DNA of 64,000 bases from Ignavibacteriaceae bacterium (GCA_008933765.1 WBUK01000016.1:34311-98310); one strand, 5' to 3'; positions 26,201 to 35,361 are shown, numbered from the stretch's first letter. The notes: generated from the sequence alone by a model not told the origin. A program made the numbers and translations.

Positions 26201-27241
26201 AGAACTCCTTTGATCAATATCATGGGGTATTCTGAAATTCTTGCTGATGAAATTGATGACCCGACACATCACGAGATGCTGGAATCAATCCAAAAAGGTG
26301 GGGAAAGGTTGAGGGACACGCTTGAATCGATTCTTGATCTTTCAAACATTGAATCGGACAAATTCGACACCTTGGTTACTGTTCATAACCTGAACAAAAC
26401 AGCAGAAAAAGTATTTAAAGAATACCGGGAAGCGGCAAAATCAAAAGGGCTGGGCTTTATTCTCGAACTTTGTGACCAAACCCCGACTGCGCTGATAGAT
26501 GAAAAATTTATATATCAGGTGATTGATAATTTGGTGAATAATGCCCTTAAATATACGGATTCGGGGTTTGTGCGCATTTCAACTGAAATAGTGGGTTCCG
26601 GCGGAAGAAAATCTTCGGTTGTTACCGTTCAGGATACCGGAATTGGAATTAAGCCTGAGAACATGCAGGTAATTTTCGAACCGTTCCGGCAGGGTGACGA
26701 GGGGCTTGGAAGGCAATATGAGGGTGCCGGTATTGGCCTTACCGTTGCGCGAAAATATGTTGAAATTATGGGAGGGGAACTTACCGTTGAAAGTAACCCT
26801 AACCATGGGTCTGTTTTCAGGGTTTCTTTTGTTTACACTTCTGAAGATCAGTTGGAGATTGATTATCAGGACGCAGACGATAAGAAATTAATTCTGATAG
26901 TTGAAGATGACCAAACAGCCGCCAACCTTATGCGGATGTATTTAATGCAGAACTACAGAACTATCGTTGTTATGCACTCAGAGGAGGCAATGGCGGTGTT
27001 GGGTGAGCAGAAAGTAGATTTGGTGATTGTGGATATTAATCTGCCGGGAAGTGAGAATGGTATAGAACTCAGGGATAAAATTAAGGAGATACCTCTATAC
27101 CATGAGTTACCGATAATTGCAATTACAGCGTATTCGCTTCCGGGTGATCAGTTGAGGTTCAAGGAGATCGGGTTCGAAGCCTTTCTCGAGAAACCTTTCA
27201 AACGGGAAGATTTTATGAACTTAGTTGCTTCGTTGGTTTAG
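23276..27241 (+). CDS. Hybrid sensor histidine kinase: MASE1-like, PAS x4, GAF, HisKA, HATPase_c, REC
   Basis: The N-terminal 300 residues carry about eight membrane helices in a MASE1-like pattern (AEQVSPYWPSSAFLLAALYVF, then TLAEWSGFLLLTPAFM). PAS domains follow near residues 315, 430, 715 and 840, with the third showing the classic GYTLEEVKGKTPR block. A GAF-like domain lies at about 560-700. HisKA has His973 in MSHELRTPLINIMGYSEIL. HATPase_c shows NLVNNALKYT, DTGIGI and GAGIGLTVARK. A C-terminal receiver begins LILIVEDDQ, with phospho-acceptor Asp1253 in VIVDINLPG and a conserved EKPF lysine. The start is TTG at 23276. No HPt or DNA-binding output is adjacent, so the downstream target is unknown. 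Confidence 0.9.
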   Translation: MSRKNRTLRFVEFTILFSLLVWLALHYRFEAEQVSPYWPSSAFLLAALYVFEKKDHIWALCLSYIADVVPTVIYGMGVIPSGYLALTSIGGTYLLYLYLQRTSPVLTTLSSTSSIVNFIVAAFVKTVLGASVGAYGIYLIYGTAVDSIDAIKIWTLAEWSGFLLLTPAFMNWLRLGFSKFNPANLSTRQLIEGVVVLLYFSLVVMFTQSGKGIQNDYLFKYLSIPGLVWALFRFKRQTNFYLLFGLYVLLNLSIVENAGEYAFKNEEFKDAILDLNLFLCVMGTVSLFILTSLRIQAISINELNAGREDLREIFENTPVPYIVLDGKGRAISWNEKFTEMLGTNDLSLKNKPFKEFLEPSSVARFEAMLYGTQPEFALKTNMITRHENFVRVVLRVKRSGSSNRQYYCSVENLSEKRNIEDTAKMAEERFRYLFNNSPEGILTVNSNDGTILESNGVAQKYLNLRFKTKQKIHRVLGLGEEQRTEIENKLKEGLQPELTVSLGNLDGSKIHLDLVIKRIISDEGGFDFYLFKDITGQRKNEKILRMNRLRLEAMLRIKENTSLSELELLVEVAEETRKVTFAKEAVIFQFTENEVLAAQRRNEISFSSRFTNEEFEKSDLRREWEPLFTSSAPLRAKRLDPTSKEGAGEFLMIFPSTEKHPFKLAIGVASDDDYDEGELDHFTLFSESIVALFVKVAADVENRNLSLAVQQSPASIVMTDLEGKIRYVNPKFEKTTGYTLEEVKGKTPRVIKSGETSPDVYKELWKTIKSGKPWKGIFHNRKKNGELYWESQTISPIKDNNGVITGFLAVKNDITLERQREEELHRREQRFSAIWNTSLDAMRLTDRNGVVVMVNKAYCQLIGEPEEKILGKVYSEYLEPDFHHDSLERYKQKFALGNIPAYQESLIHLRSGIKKWVDILSRMFEGDDGEPLLLSIFRDITTQKRREAELQDAIHKAEEMNRIKNTFLANMSHELRTPLINIMGYSEILADEIDDPTHHEMLESIQKGGERLRDTLESILDLSNIESDKFDTLVTVHNLNKTAEKVFKEYREAAKSKGLGFILELCDQTPTALIDEKFIYQVIDNLVNNALKYTDSGFVRISTEIVGSGGRKSSVVTVQDTGIGIKPENMQVIFEPFRQGDEGLGRQYEGAGIGLTVARKYVEIMGGELTVESNPNHGSVFRVSFVYTSEDQLEIDYQDADDKKLILIVEDDQTAANLMRMYLMQNYRTIVVMHSEEAMAVLGEQKVDLVIVDINLPGSENGIELRDKIKEIPLYHELPIIAITAYSLPGDQLRFKEIGFEAFLEKPFKREDFMNLVASLV

Positions 27242-27388
27242 CTGTTTATCCTCGGTTGGTTCGTTCGTCTTTACGGATATTTAAACTGACAATTCTTTTT
27301 GTAACCTGTGTATTTTCCATTTAACCGGCCAGTTATTACCCTTTTTACACGGGTATCCTCCTTATCCTCCTTAACCCCCTTATTCTCC

Positions 27389-28624
27389 TCATCCTTCTTT
27401 GCCGGGCTTATCCAATATTATTTTAAAAGTAGTACCTTCATCCGGGGAAGAGTTACTCACAAAAATTTTCCCCGAGTGATATTCTTCAATAATTCTTTTC
27501 GAAAGGCTAAGCCCCAGCCCCCATCCTCTTTTTTTAGTGCTGTAGCCGGGTCTGAAAATATCTTTTCTTCTTTTCAGGTCAACTCCTTTTCCGTTGTCGT
27601 TAACCTCAATTTCCACTTTATTTTTCATTTCTCTGGCGGAAATTTTAATCACCCCGTTAGTGTGTTCAATAGCATCAAGGGCGTTTTTCACCAAATTTTC
27701 GATCACCCACTCAAAAAGTTCACGATTAATTAAAACCTCAATATCAGAAGGAACGCTCAAGGAAAGCTCCACTTTTTTTCCGAATCTTGGCAACCGACGG
27801 CTGAAATATTCGTGAATTTCCTGCAGGCTGTCGGCAAGGTTTTCCCGTTTAAGTTCAGCTTTCGAGCCAATTTTTGAGAAGCGGTTTGTAATCTTCCCGA
27901 GCTTTTGCACATCATCTTCAATTTCCTCGGCGGTATCGAGCACCTTATCGGGGTCATTATAGTTTATTTTCAGCAGTTCAATCCAACCGAGCAGGCTGGT
28001 CAATGGTGTACCGAATTGGTGTGCAGTCTCTTTCGCCATTCCGACCCAGATATTACTTTGTTCACTCTTCTTAATTTGGCTGAACCCGATGTATGCCGTA
28101 AAGATGAACAAAAACGCTATCAGCATCTGTACATAAGGAAAATATTTCAACTGAGTAATGAGAGCGGATTCCCCGAAATGTATTTTATTAAGCACTTTTT
28201 TTTCTCCGTTGGAAGTATGAGTAATCTCGACCGGGGTATTGAGATCATCCATTTCATTCAGTTTATTTTTAAAATACCTTTCTAATGCCGTTTTGGAGAG
28301 GGTGGAATCGTATTTCACATTTCTGATGTTCGATATTTTGGAAATGTTGGAAATGTCGATACCATTGGTGGAATCGGTGAGGATCATTTCAAAATCGATC
28401 GGCTGAATGATGTTTTCAAGGAGGAAAGTTAAATTTGCAGACTCTTCTGAATTGGCAATATATTCCATTGTTTTGGCATAAAGCTCAACAATTTTGCGTT
28501 CGCGTGCCTGAAGTTTTTGGACGATCGATTGGGTATAATACAGTGTTGCACCCGCTATAATGAGGGCAGCGAAGATCAGAGCGATTTTAATGTTCGCTGT
28601 TGCGGGCCCACCGGACATCTTCAA
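27389..28624 (-). CDS. Membrane sensor histidine kinase
   Basis: This 411-residue kinase has a first membrane helix (IKIALIFAALIIAGATLYYT), a periplasmic sensor of roughly 130 residues and a second helix (YVQMLIAFLFIFTAYIGF). HisKA has His202 in ETAHQFGTPLTSLLGWIELL, and HATPase_c has ENLVKNALDAIEH, DNGKGVD and GWGLGLSLSKRII. The AHQFGTPL form of the H-box is common in Bacteroidetes-type kinases. No HAMP or receiver is present and no response regulator lies nearby. It is encoded downstream of the STAS gene on the same strand, separated by a repeat-rich 405-bp stretch. Start ATG at 28624 or 28618 (two codons apart). Confidence 0.9.
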   Translation of the reverse strand: MKMSGGPATANIKIALIFAALIIAGATLYYTQSIVQKLQARERKIVELYAKTMEYIANSEESANLTFLLENIIQPIDFEMILTDSTNGIDISNISKISNIRNVKYDSTLSKTALERYFKNKLNEMDDLNTPVEITHTSNGEKKVLNKIHFGESALITQLKYFPYVQMLIAFLFIFTAYIGFSQIKKSEQSNIWVGMAKETAHQFGTPLTSLLGWIELLKINYNDPDKVLDTAEEIEDDVQKLGKITNRFSKIGSKAELKRENLADSLQEIHEYFSRRLPRFGKKVELSLSVPSDIEVLINRELFEWVIENLVKNALDAIEHTNGVIKISAREMKNKVEIEVNDNGKGVDLKRRKDIFRPGYSTKKRGWGLGLSLSKRIIEEYHSGKIFVSNSSPDEGTTFKIILDKPGKEG

Positions 28625-29035
28625 AAGCTACCTCTAAAATAATTTAACACCGGGCGCGTTACGCCAAACCGGGAAAAACCAAGCCTTGCTGTACAGCTCA
28701 AAGCAACGGCAAGCCCCGCACCGGCTACAACTCTTTCCGCCATGCAGGTGCCCGCATAACGGAGCCGTGCTGCACAGATCAAAGTAATAACAAGCCCGGT
28801 GCTAATTTCTGCAACCGTAAACTTCGCTACATGGATCAAAGCAGCCGCACACCATGACACACCAAGCCCGGAAATGATATAAGGCAACCGGTGTAGTTCC
28901 TCCGGATTCTGCCACAATTTTTGCACCTTTGGTTTATTGCGGGGTGCTGCTTCGATATAAATATCAAAAATAGCGGAAATTGCCAACTCGCTCAGCCGAC
29001 CGGACCCGGGTGCTGCTTCGATATAAATATCAGAA
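28625..29035. repeat. Repeat-rich spacer between STAS and kinase genes
   Basis: Three diverged copies of a motif of the form (g/c)atcaaag-N6/10-caagcccgg start at about 28698, 28779 and 28836. In addition, ggtgctgcttcgatataaat occurs twice (about 28942 and 29009). Offsets between motif starts are multiples of three (81 and 57), so a minus-strand frame (28621-29127) reads through with repeated hydrophobic stretches. That frame overlaps the STAS gene, has no clear ribosome-binding site and resembles nothing I know. I regard it as possible but unproven coding sequence. Confidence 0.45.
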
Positions 29036-29365
29036 AGAGGCGAGTGCCTCGTCAACTGAAGGATAAGCCTCGAATATTGTGATAAGCTTTGTAATAACCA
29101 AAAGGCTGTGGATTTTATCCTCAACATTTGCTAATTTCAGGCGACCGCCTTCTTTATTCACGGTAGTTAAACCTGAAATAAGCATGCCCAGACCTGAGGA
29201 GTTCATGAATTTTACTTCTCCCAGATCAACCACAAAGTTCTTTTTACCTTCCGAAAGGAATTTTTTGAGAGTGTCGCTGTAATCATTCGCTTCAGCCCCG
29301 CCGAGTACATTGCCTTTAAGTTCAATAACAATTGCCTCGTAGCGTTCGGTTACTTTCATTTTCAT
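29030..29365 (-). CDS. STAS-domain anti-sigma factor antagonist
   Basis: This 111-residue single STAS domain is of the SpoIIAA/RsbV type. The strand-helix layout and the phosphorylation loop FMNSSGLGML (Ser56/Ser57) are clear. In partner switching the unphosphorylated protein sequesters an RsbW-like kinase, and a SpoIIE-type phosphatase reactivates it. Cognate partners of this kind are encoded at 39.0-46.4 kb in the same window. It is the first gene of a minus-strand pair with the sensor kinase downstream. The region upstream on its own strand is the long spacer before the adhesin gene. Confidence 0.88.
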   Translation of the reverse strand: MKMKVTERYEAIVIELKGNVLGGAEANDYSDTLKKFLSEGKKNFVVDLGEVKFMNSSGLGMLISGLTTVNKEGGRLKLANVEDKIHSLLVITKLITIFEAYPSVDEALASF

Positions 29366-29788
29366 AGAAACTCCTGTTTCCTGGATTCTGTTTTTTCGTT
29401 TTGGTTTTAGTAATTACATAATTATGAACCTAAAATATAAAGAAATTTATTCAAAAATTATAGAGAGAAAAGATAATCGTTAATATAAAGGAATAATTAT
29501 TTCGCAACACACCGCACAATAACAGAAAACACACCACACAATAACAGAAAATTCGTAAAAAAACGCCTGAGGGAAATTTATCCCATACTGTATCATAATG
29601 AGAATTTGGCTGTAAAACCTCCTATTTGTGTCTTATTTTGTTACAATAATTTACTTCAAAAAATAGGCTCTTTTTTCATAGGTCGCTTTAGGAGCCTTAA
29701 TACAAAGGAATTGATTAATGGCATGGTTTTTGCTTAATGCACTGCAATTAAATCACAAAAAACCAACAGAACACAAAGGAAAAGGCTA
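29366..29788. other. Long divergent spacer with regulatory features
   Basis: This spacer of 423 bp lies between the STAS gene (minus) and the giant adhesin (plus). It contains a 22-bp tandem repeat with one mismatch (29507-29528 and 29529-29550), an inverted repeat AGGCTC/GAGCCT (about 29663 and 29692) and the sigma-54-type promoter described separately. No gene is evident. Confidence 0.6.
29719..29733 (+). promoter_or_regulatory. Sigma-54 (RpoN) -24/-12 promoter of the adhesin gene
   Basis: TGGCATGGTTTTTGC matches the RpoN consensus TGGCACG-N4-TTGC at every defined base except one (C to T), with exact GG-to-GC spacing. It lies 56 bp before the ATG of the T9SS adhesin, leaving a normal leader. 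RpoN promoters need an AAA+ activator; an inverted repeat upstream (29663-29698) is a possible binding site. No rpoN or activator gene is in the window. Confidence 0.7.
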
Positions 29789-32700
29789 ATGAATAATGCC
29801 TTAGTAAATATGCTCAAGAAAGTCGTTAAGACTTCCGCCGTAGCAACACTTGTTACGATGCTCACGGTGTGGGGGGCGTTGGTTCAGACTGCCGGTGCGC
29901 AAAATGCAAATCCGGTGCCGGTACAATATTTTTATATACCTCAGCCTGAAGATCATCTTCTGCAGGTATATAGAACAATTCAGGCAGGCGGAAGTGGCGC
30001 AGTTGCTTCCGACCCTATCTGGACTTATGTATCGATCGCAATACTGGCAGATAACACAGTGGTGTATTTTGATCAGTGGGAAAACGGATACGATTCCGAC
30101 ATTTCCAATCCTACGAATATATATAGTTTTTCAAACCCCGGCGGAACGCAGATTTGGGGCGATGGTGACCCTTCGAACGGCGCACCTCCGGGAGTTCCGG
30201 ATGATATTCTCAAAGCCGGAACAGTAATTCTTTTAAACAACCCTGTTACCTCAACCAACAGGCTTGCAATCGATTTTGACGGTGGTGATAAAATTGCCGC
30301 ATCAAAAACTATTGCCGTTTCAAGGTTAAGCTGGTCAACAGGTCCCAACACTCTGCTCGCGGGTGCAAACGAAGTGTTTGATACCCAAAATTGGGGAACA
30401 AATTATACAGTCCCAATAGGTGAAGATGTTACATACCACCGTCTTTTCAACTATACCGGTCTTTCAATTATGGCAGGGATGGGCGGTGCGCATGTGGAAG
30501 TTGATGCTGACGGAAACGGCTCATACGAATTAAGTTTCGATTTGGCTGAAGGTGAAAACTACCTTATTAATGGCGGTGTCAGAAAGGGCGCTAAAATTCG
30601 TGCTTCTAACCCCGTTCAGGTTGAAATGATGACGGGTGACCGCGGTGACCAGTATGAAACACGGTTTTACCGTTTAACTCCTGACATATTTTTAGCAGAT
30701 AAATATTATACACCGGTTTCAACACCAGGTTCTGCGCAAGGTAAGTCGAACACAAACACGGCTGTTTTTCTGTATAACCCAAATTCATCCTCTATTCAGG
30801 TTGATTATACCTACAGAAACGGTAATAACATGCCCACAAGCACTCTTACCGTTCCGGCGAACGGTTATATCGTTCAGTTAATCCCTGATGGCTCGGGTGC
30901 AAGTTTTAAATCGAAGAACGGTCAGAAATTTCATGCTTTTTCTGCCACCGACATGAACGGAAGCAGCAACAAAGCAGGCGAAAACAGAAACTGGGACTGG
31001 GGATTCACTCTCACCGGTGAGGCTTCATTAACTTCCCAGTTGTTGGTTGGTCTTGGTATCGGAAGAGACCCAACATCGCCGACAAATCCGAACGAAAACG
31101 GTAACCCGGTTTGGGTTACCCCGATTGGCAACGGCAACACCGCCGTTGATGTGTATGTTGATTTTGATGCCGATCCAACAACGGGGCCCCTGACAGACCC
31201 TAACGGCAACAAATATAATGTAAAATACTCGTTACAAGAGTTACAACAGCAAAAAATTTACGATACCCAGGATAGAAATCAGACGGGTATGCTTGTTTAT
31301 ACACTTGACCCTAATATTAAACTTGCTGCTGCATGGGGGCAAGACCCCAACACAGCCAGCGTTTCAGCGCCCGGTCTAGACGCAGGCACAGGTATTCCGC
31401 CGGCACCTCTTTACGATGCGGGTAAAAATGCCGTTATCTCCGAAGACCTCGATGGTGATGGCTTCATAAGCCCCGGTGATATTATCGAGTATAAAATAGC
31501 GATAAACAACATTTCAAGGGCACCGGTGCCAAATCTTCGTGTGATAGATAACTTACCAAGTGAAGTTACCTACATAGCTAATTCAACTTATTTTAAAAAT
31601 TATGACGGCACCGTTTCCCAGATTCCGGATGCGGGCTCCACCGCTTTTCCGTTAGATGAAGGCGGCGCCGTAGTGAATAATGTAACTGCACTTCCTTTGG
31701 GAAAATCGTATGAAGTTACATTCAAAGCAAAGATCAAAGATTTTAACCAACTCAATGGCGTTTCAACAATTATAAACACCGGTTCGGTTAATGCTCTTAA
31801 TATGTCAATTCCTCTGTTAGCCTACACCCCGTTGCACGGCAAAATCGGCGACAAAGTATGGGAAGATTTAAGCAGAAACGGTATCCAGGATGCGGGTGAA
31901 CCCGGCATTTCAGGCGTTACCGTAAACTTGCTCAAGAGCAATGGTGATGTAATTGCTACCACTACAACCGATAACAACGGCTATTATCAGTTCCTCGGTG
32001 TGCGTGCCGGCGATTATAAAGTTGAGTTTGAGAACCCCGGTTCTTATGTATATACAACCAAAAACGCTGACGGTCAGGGAATTAATGGCGCTGTTAACTC
32101 TGATGCTAACCCTTCGGGCGTTACTGATGTTTTCTCGTTACTCGGTGGTGAAAAAAATATCAACATCGATGCAGGTTTGTACCGCAACGGAACTATCGGT
32201 GATAAAGTTTGGGAAGACACAAACGGCGACGGTATCCAGGATGCCGGCGAGCCGGGTCTTTCAGGCGTTACCGTGAAACTCTACGACGCTTCCAATAACC
32301 TGTTAGGAACAACTACAACAGATAACAACGGCAACTATTATTTCAACGAAATGCCTGCCGGCGATTACTATGTTGAATTTACTGCTCCGAACGGGTATGT
32401 ATTTGCTCCGAAGGATCAGGGCGGTGATGATGAAAAAGACAGTGACGCCGATCCAAACACCGGAAAAACTTCCGTTTTCACTTTGAACAATGGTCAAAGC
32501 AATTACAGTATCGATGCCGGTTTGGTGCCTTCCGTACCCGGAACTATCGGTGACAGAGTTTGGGATGACAAAGATAAAGACGGCATCCAGGATATGGGTG
32601 AACCGGGTCTGCCGGGTGTAACCGTCAAACTTTATACCTGCCAGGGTTTCTTAGTTGGAACTACAACCACCGACCAAAACGGTAACTATTCGTTCACGAA

Positions 32701-35254
32701 TATCAACCCGGGTCAATACTTCGTAACTTTCGAACCTCTGAACGGGTTCGTCTTCTCCCCCAAAGATCAGGGTAATGATGCTGAACTTGATTCAGACGCT
32801 GACCCTGTAACCGGTGAGACCGCTTGTTTCATTCTCCCTTCAGGCGGAACAGTTACATCTGCTGACGCAGGAATGTACTCTTCGAGTGCTGACCTTGCAA
32901 TTACAAAAACAGTTAACTTAGCTGCTATTAATTGTGGTTCAACACCTACATACACAATAACAGTTACAAACAATGGCCCCGGCGACGCTAACGGAGTTGT
33001 TGTGAACGATCTGCTTCCTGCAGGTATGGTATTCACATCAGCCACTCCGTCACAGGGCGTGTACGATCCGAATACCGGGAACTGGAATGTAGGTGCACTT
33101 GCTAACGGTGCAAGCGCTACACTTCAAATTAAAACAACGGTGGACTGCGACGAACTTAACCTTACCGTTAACGATCTTGGCGTAGCCGCTCCGTTCAACC
33201 TTTTCGTTCTGAAGAACTTTGTTGCGCCCTCATCAGATGTTGAAGGTAAAGCTGCAGTCGGCGGTAACGCTAACCTTTCAGGATACAGCGTTGGCGATAA
33301 ACTTCCGAACTCCAACGGTACCGAAGATGTGCTGATTGTCGGCGGTAACCTTGTTTACACAAGCGGACGCGTTTACAACGGAAATGTTGTTTACGGTGGA
33401 GTAACCAACCTCCCGGTCAATTCAGTTTCGATTGAAGAAGGGACCCTAAGACACGGTTCGGTTATCGATTTCGCTCAGGCTGCCACTGAACTCCAGGGGC
33501 TTAGCACAAGGCTGGCAGGCTACCAGAGCAACGGTACTACAACTTTCGAGTGGGGAACCCTCGCACTTACAGGCGACAACCCATTTCTCAATGTTTTCAC
33601 TGTTAATGCAGCTGATCTCAATCAGGCTCACACAGTTGATATTACCGTACCTAACGGGGCTACTGTTCTCGTGAACATTCTCGGAACTAATGTTAACTGG
33701 CACGGTGGGCTTTGGGTCAGAGGCACAACTATCAACAGCGTGCTCTATAACTTCCCTGAAGCAACAAGCATAACTTTATCAGGTATTGATGTAACCGGAA
33801 CCCTTCTTGCTCCGTTCGCTGACCTTAACTTCCCGGCAGGCTTAATTACGGGCCAGGCGATCGTTAAATCGATGACGGGTGCAGGTCAGTTCAATCTTTC
33901 ACCGTTCATAGGAAACATTCCTTCGAACACCACCGTTGTCAATTCTGCGTCAATCACCGGCTCGGATATCTCTGACCCGAACCCTGCCAACGATATTGCT
34001 TCCGTTTCCTCGAACTACTCACCAACCGATCCGGGTAACGGTGGCGGAAATGGTGGTGGTGGAAATGGCGGCGGAAATGTAAGCTGGCAGCAAGTCGGCA
34101 ACTTCCCTGCCGGGCATATCATCACTGCCTTAGAAACTGACGGCAACGGAACTATTTTCGCTGCTACTGCAAGTGGATTTATTTTCAAATCCAACGATAA
34201 CAATACATGGACCCACATCAACCCAAGTGTGAAGACCGGTGTTGTTTGGATGCTTAAATATATGCCTGACGGAACACTCTTTGCAGCTTCGCAAACAGGT
34301 GTTTGGAAAGGTGCTAACAATGGTACATCCTGGACACAAACCTCGTTAAGCGGTAAAGATGTAAGAACCATTAAAGCTGACGATAACGGCGTTATCTATG
34401 CCGGCACATGGGGCTTCGGTGTTTTCACTTCAAACGATATGGGTGCTAACTGGGCTGAAGCAAACAACGGCTTTGACAATCACTTAATCGTTACCGGTAT
34501 AACCGTTGCACCCGGTGGTGTCGTTTTCGCTTCTACTTACGATGGCGGTGTCTTCAAATCTGTTGACCAGGGTGCTCACTGGGTTGAAGCTTCTCCAACT
34601 TATAAATATATCTGGACTCTTTCATCCACCACTGACGGCGTTCTCTTCGCCGGAACTTATGGTGATGGTTTGTACAAATCTGAGAACAATGGTTCAACCT
34701 GGACTAAGACTACCTTCCCCGGGCTGTTCGTATTCGAAATGAGGATCGATAACGATAACAATATCTATGCAACCTCTTACTCAGGTGGCGTTTTCCGCTC
34801 AACGGATAAAGGCAGCACCTGGACGAATATCGGTCTTGGTGGCTTTGGTTTAAGCTCATTGCTCGTAGTTCCCAATGGTGCTAAGGGGCAGTCTGCCGGT
34901 GCTTTAATTTACAGCGGTACTGCTTCCGGCGGTGTATATATGGCTGCTTCGAATGTAATGGGTATTGAGGGCGGAATGAATCAGGTTCCTACTGAGTTTG
35001 ATCTCGGTCAGAACTATCCGAACCCATTCAACCCGTCAACCATGATTAATGTGGCTATCCCTAAAACCGGTAACTACAGCATGCAAGTGTTCGATATTAC
35101 CGGGCAGGTTGTTACTACTTTGATGGAAGGTAACTACGAACCCGGGAACTTCAAAGTTGAATTCAACGCCCAGAACATTCCTTCAGGTATCTACTTCTAC
35201 AGACTAACCGGTGACAATGTCAACTTAGTCAAGAAGATGATTTTAATGAAGTAA
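29789..35254 (+). CDS. Giant T9SS-secreted multidomain surface protein (SdrD-B, DUF11, choice-of-anchor A, BNR-like)
   Basis: This 1,821-residue secreted protein has a signal peptide at about 1-38 (ends TAGAQN). A beta-rich N-terminal region of about 500 residues starts YFYIPQPEDHLLQVYRT. A DUF11-type repeat follows at about 545-685. Three SdrD-B-type prealbumin-like domains lie at about 685-1030, each with a KVWED/RVWDD strand and a calcium-loop-like NGDGIQD or related motif. A DUF11 domain begins ADLAITKTVN at about 1033; its last strands (NSASITGSDISDPNPAND) come only after an inserted choice-of-anchor A domain (about 1115-1380). A Gly/Asn linker leads to a sialidase/BNR-like propeller (about 1432-1725) with repeated YGDGLYKSENNG-type blades. 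The C-terminal type A T9SS sorting domain starts NYPNPFNPST and ends KKMILMK. A role in adhesion or sheath formation is inferred. Confidence 0.9.
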   Translation: MNNALVNMLKKVVKTSAVATLVTMLTVWGALVQTAGAQNANPVPVQYFYIPQPEDHLLQVYRTIQAGGSGAVASDPIWTYVSIAILADNTVVYFDQWENGYDSDISNPTNIYSFSNPGGTQIWGDGDPSNGAPPGVPDDILKAGTVILLNNPVTSTNRLAIDFDGGDKIAASKTIAVSRLSWSTGPNTLLAGANEVFDTQNWGTNYTVPIGEDVTYHRLFNYTGLSIMAGMGGAHVEVDADGNGSYELSFDLAEGENYLINGGVRKGAKIRASNPVQVEMMTGDRGDQYETRFYRLTPDIFLADKYYTPVSTPGSAQGKSNTNTAVFLYNPNSSSIQVDYTYRNGNNMPTSTLTVPANGYIVQLIPDGSGASFKSKNGQKFHAFSATDMNGSSNKAGENRNWDWGFTLTGEASLTSQLLVGLGIGRDPTSPTNPNENGNPVWVTPIGNGNTAVDVYVDFDADPTTGPLTDPNGNKYNVKYSLQELQQQKIYDTQDRNQTGMLVYTLDPNIKLAAAWGQDPNTASVSAPGLDAGTGIPPAPLYDAGKNAVISEDLDGDGFISPGDIIEYKIAINNISRAPVPNLRVIDNLPSEVTYIANSTYFKNYDGTVSQIPDAGSTAFPLDEGGAVVNNVTALPLGKSYEVTFKAKIKDFNQLNGVSTIINTGSVNALNMSIPLLAYTPLHGKIGDKVWEDLSRNGIQDAGEPGISGVTVNLLKSNGDVIATTTTDNNGYYQFLGVRAGDYKVEFENPGSYVYTTKNADGQGINGAVNSDANPSGVTDVFSLLGGEKNINIDAGLYRNGTIGDKVWEDTNGDGIQDAGEPGLSGVTVKLYDASNNLLGTTTTDNNGNYYFNEMPAGDYYVEFTAPNGYVFAPKDQGGDDEKDSDADPNTGKTSVFTLNNGQSNYSIDAGLVPSVPGTIGDRVWDDKDKDGIQDMGEPGLPGVTVKLYTCQGFLVGTTTTDQNGNYSFTNINPGQYFVTFEPLNGFVFSPKDQGNDAELDSDADPVTGETACFILPSGGTVTSADAGMYSSSADLAITKTVNLAAINCGSTPTYTITVTNNGPGDANGVVVNDLLPAGMVFTSATPSQGVYDPNTGNWNVGALANGASATLQIKTTVDCDELNLTVNDLGVAAPFNLFVLKNFVAPSSDVEGKAAVGGNANLSGYSVGDKLPNSNGTEDVLIVGGNLVYTSGRVYNGNVVYGGVTNLPVNSVSIEEGTLRHGSVIDFAQAATELQGLSTRLAGYQSNGTTTFEWGTLALTGDNPFLNVFTVNAADLNQAHTVDITVPNGATVLVNILGTNVNWHGGLWVRGTTINSVLYNFPEATSITLSGIDVTGTLLAPFADLNFPAGLITGQAIVKSMTGAGQFNLSPFIGNIPSNTTVVNSASITGSDISDPNPANDIASVSSNYSPTDPGNGGGNGGGGNGGGNVSWQQVGNFPAGHIITALETDGNGTIFAATASGFIFKSNDNNTWTHINPSVKTGVVWMLKYMPDGTLFAASQTGVWKGANNGTSWTQTSLSGKDVRTIKADDNGVIYAGTWGFGVFTSNDMGANWAEANNGFDNHLIVTGITVAPGGVVFASTYDGGVFKSVDQGAHWVEASPTYKYIWTLSSTTDGVLFAGTYGDGLYKSENNGSTWTKTTFPGLFVFEMRIDNDNNIYATSYSGGVFRSTDKGSTWTNIGLGGFGLSSLLVVPNGAKGQSAGALIYSGTASGGVYMAASNVMGIEGGMNQVPTEFDLGQNYPNPFNPSTMINVAIPKTGNYSMQVFDITGQVVTTLMEGNYEPGNFKVEFNAQNIPSGIYFYRLTGDNVNLVKKMILMK

Positions 35255-35278
35255 GGAAAACGGGTAAAAAAATAATTA

Positions 35279-35301
35279 GGGGCTGCTTAAGAGGCAGCCC
35301 C
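35279..35301 (+). terminator. Stem-loop after the adhesin gene
   Basis: GGGGCTGC (35279-35286) pairs perfectly with GCAGCCCC (35294-35301) around a seven-base loop, 24 bp after the stop codon. There is no T-run afterwards, so termination may be partial. It belongs to the same stem family as the terminators near 0.1, 35.8 and 47.5 kb. Confidence 0.6.
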
Positions 35302-35361
35302 CATATTAAAAGGATGATAAAATCACTTAACAGTAATAAATATTAAAAACCGGATTTAGAT

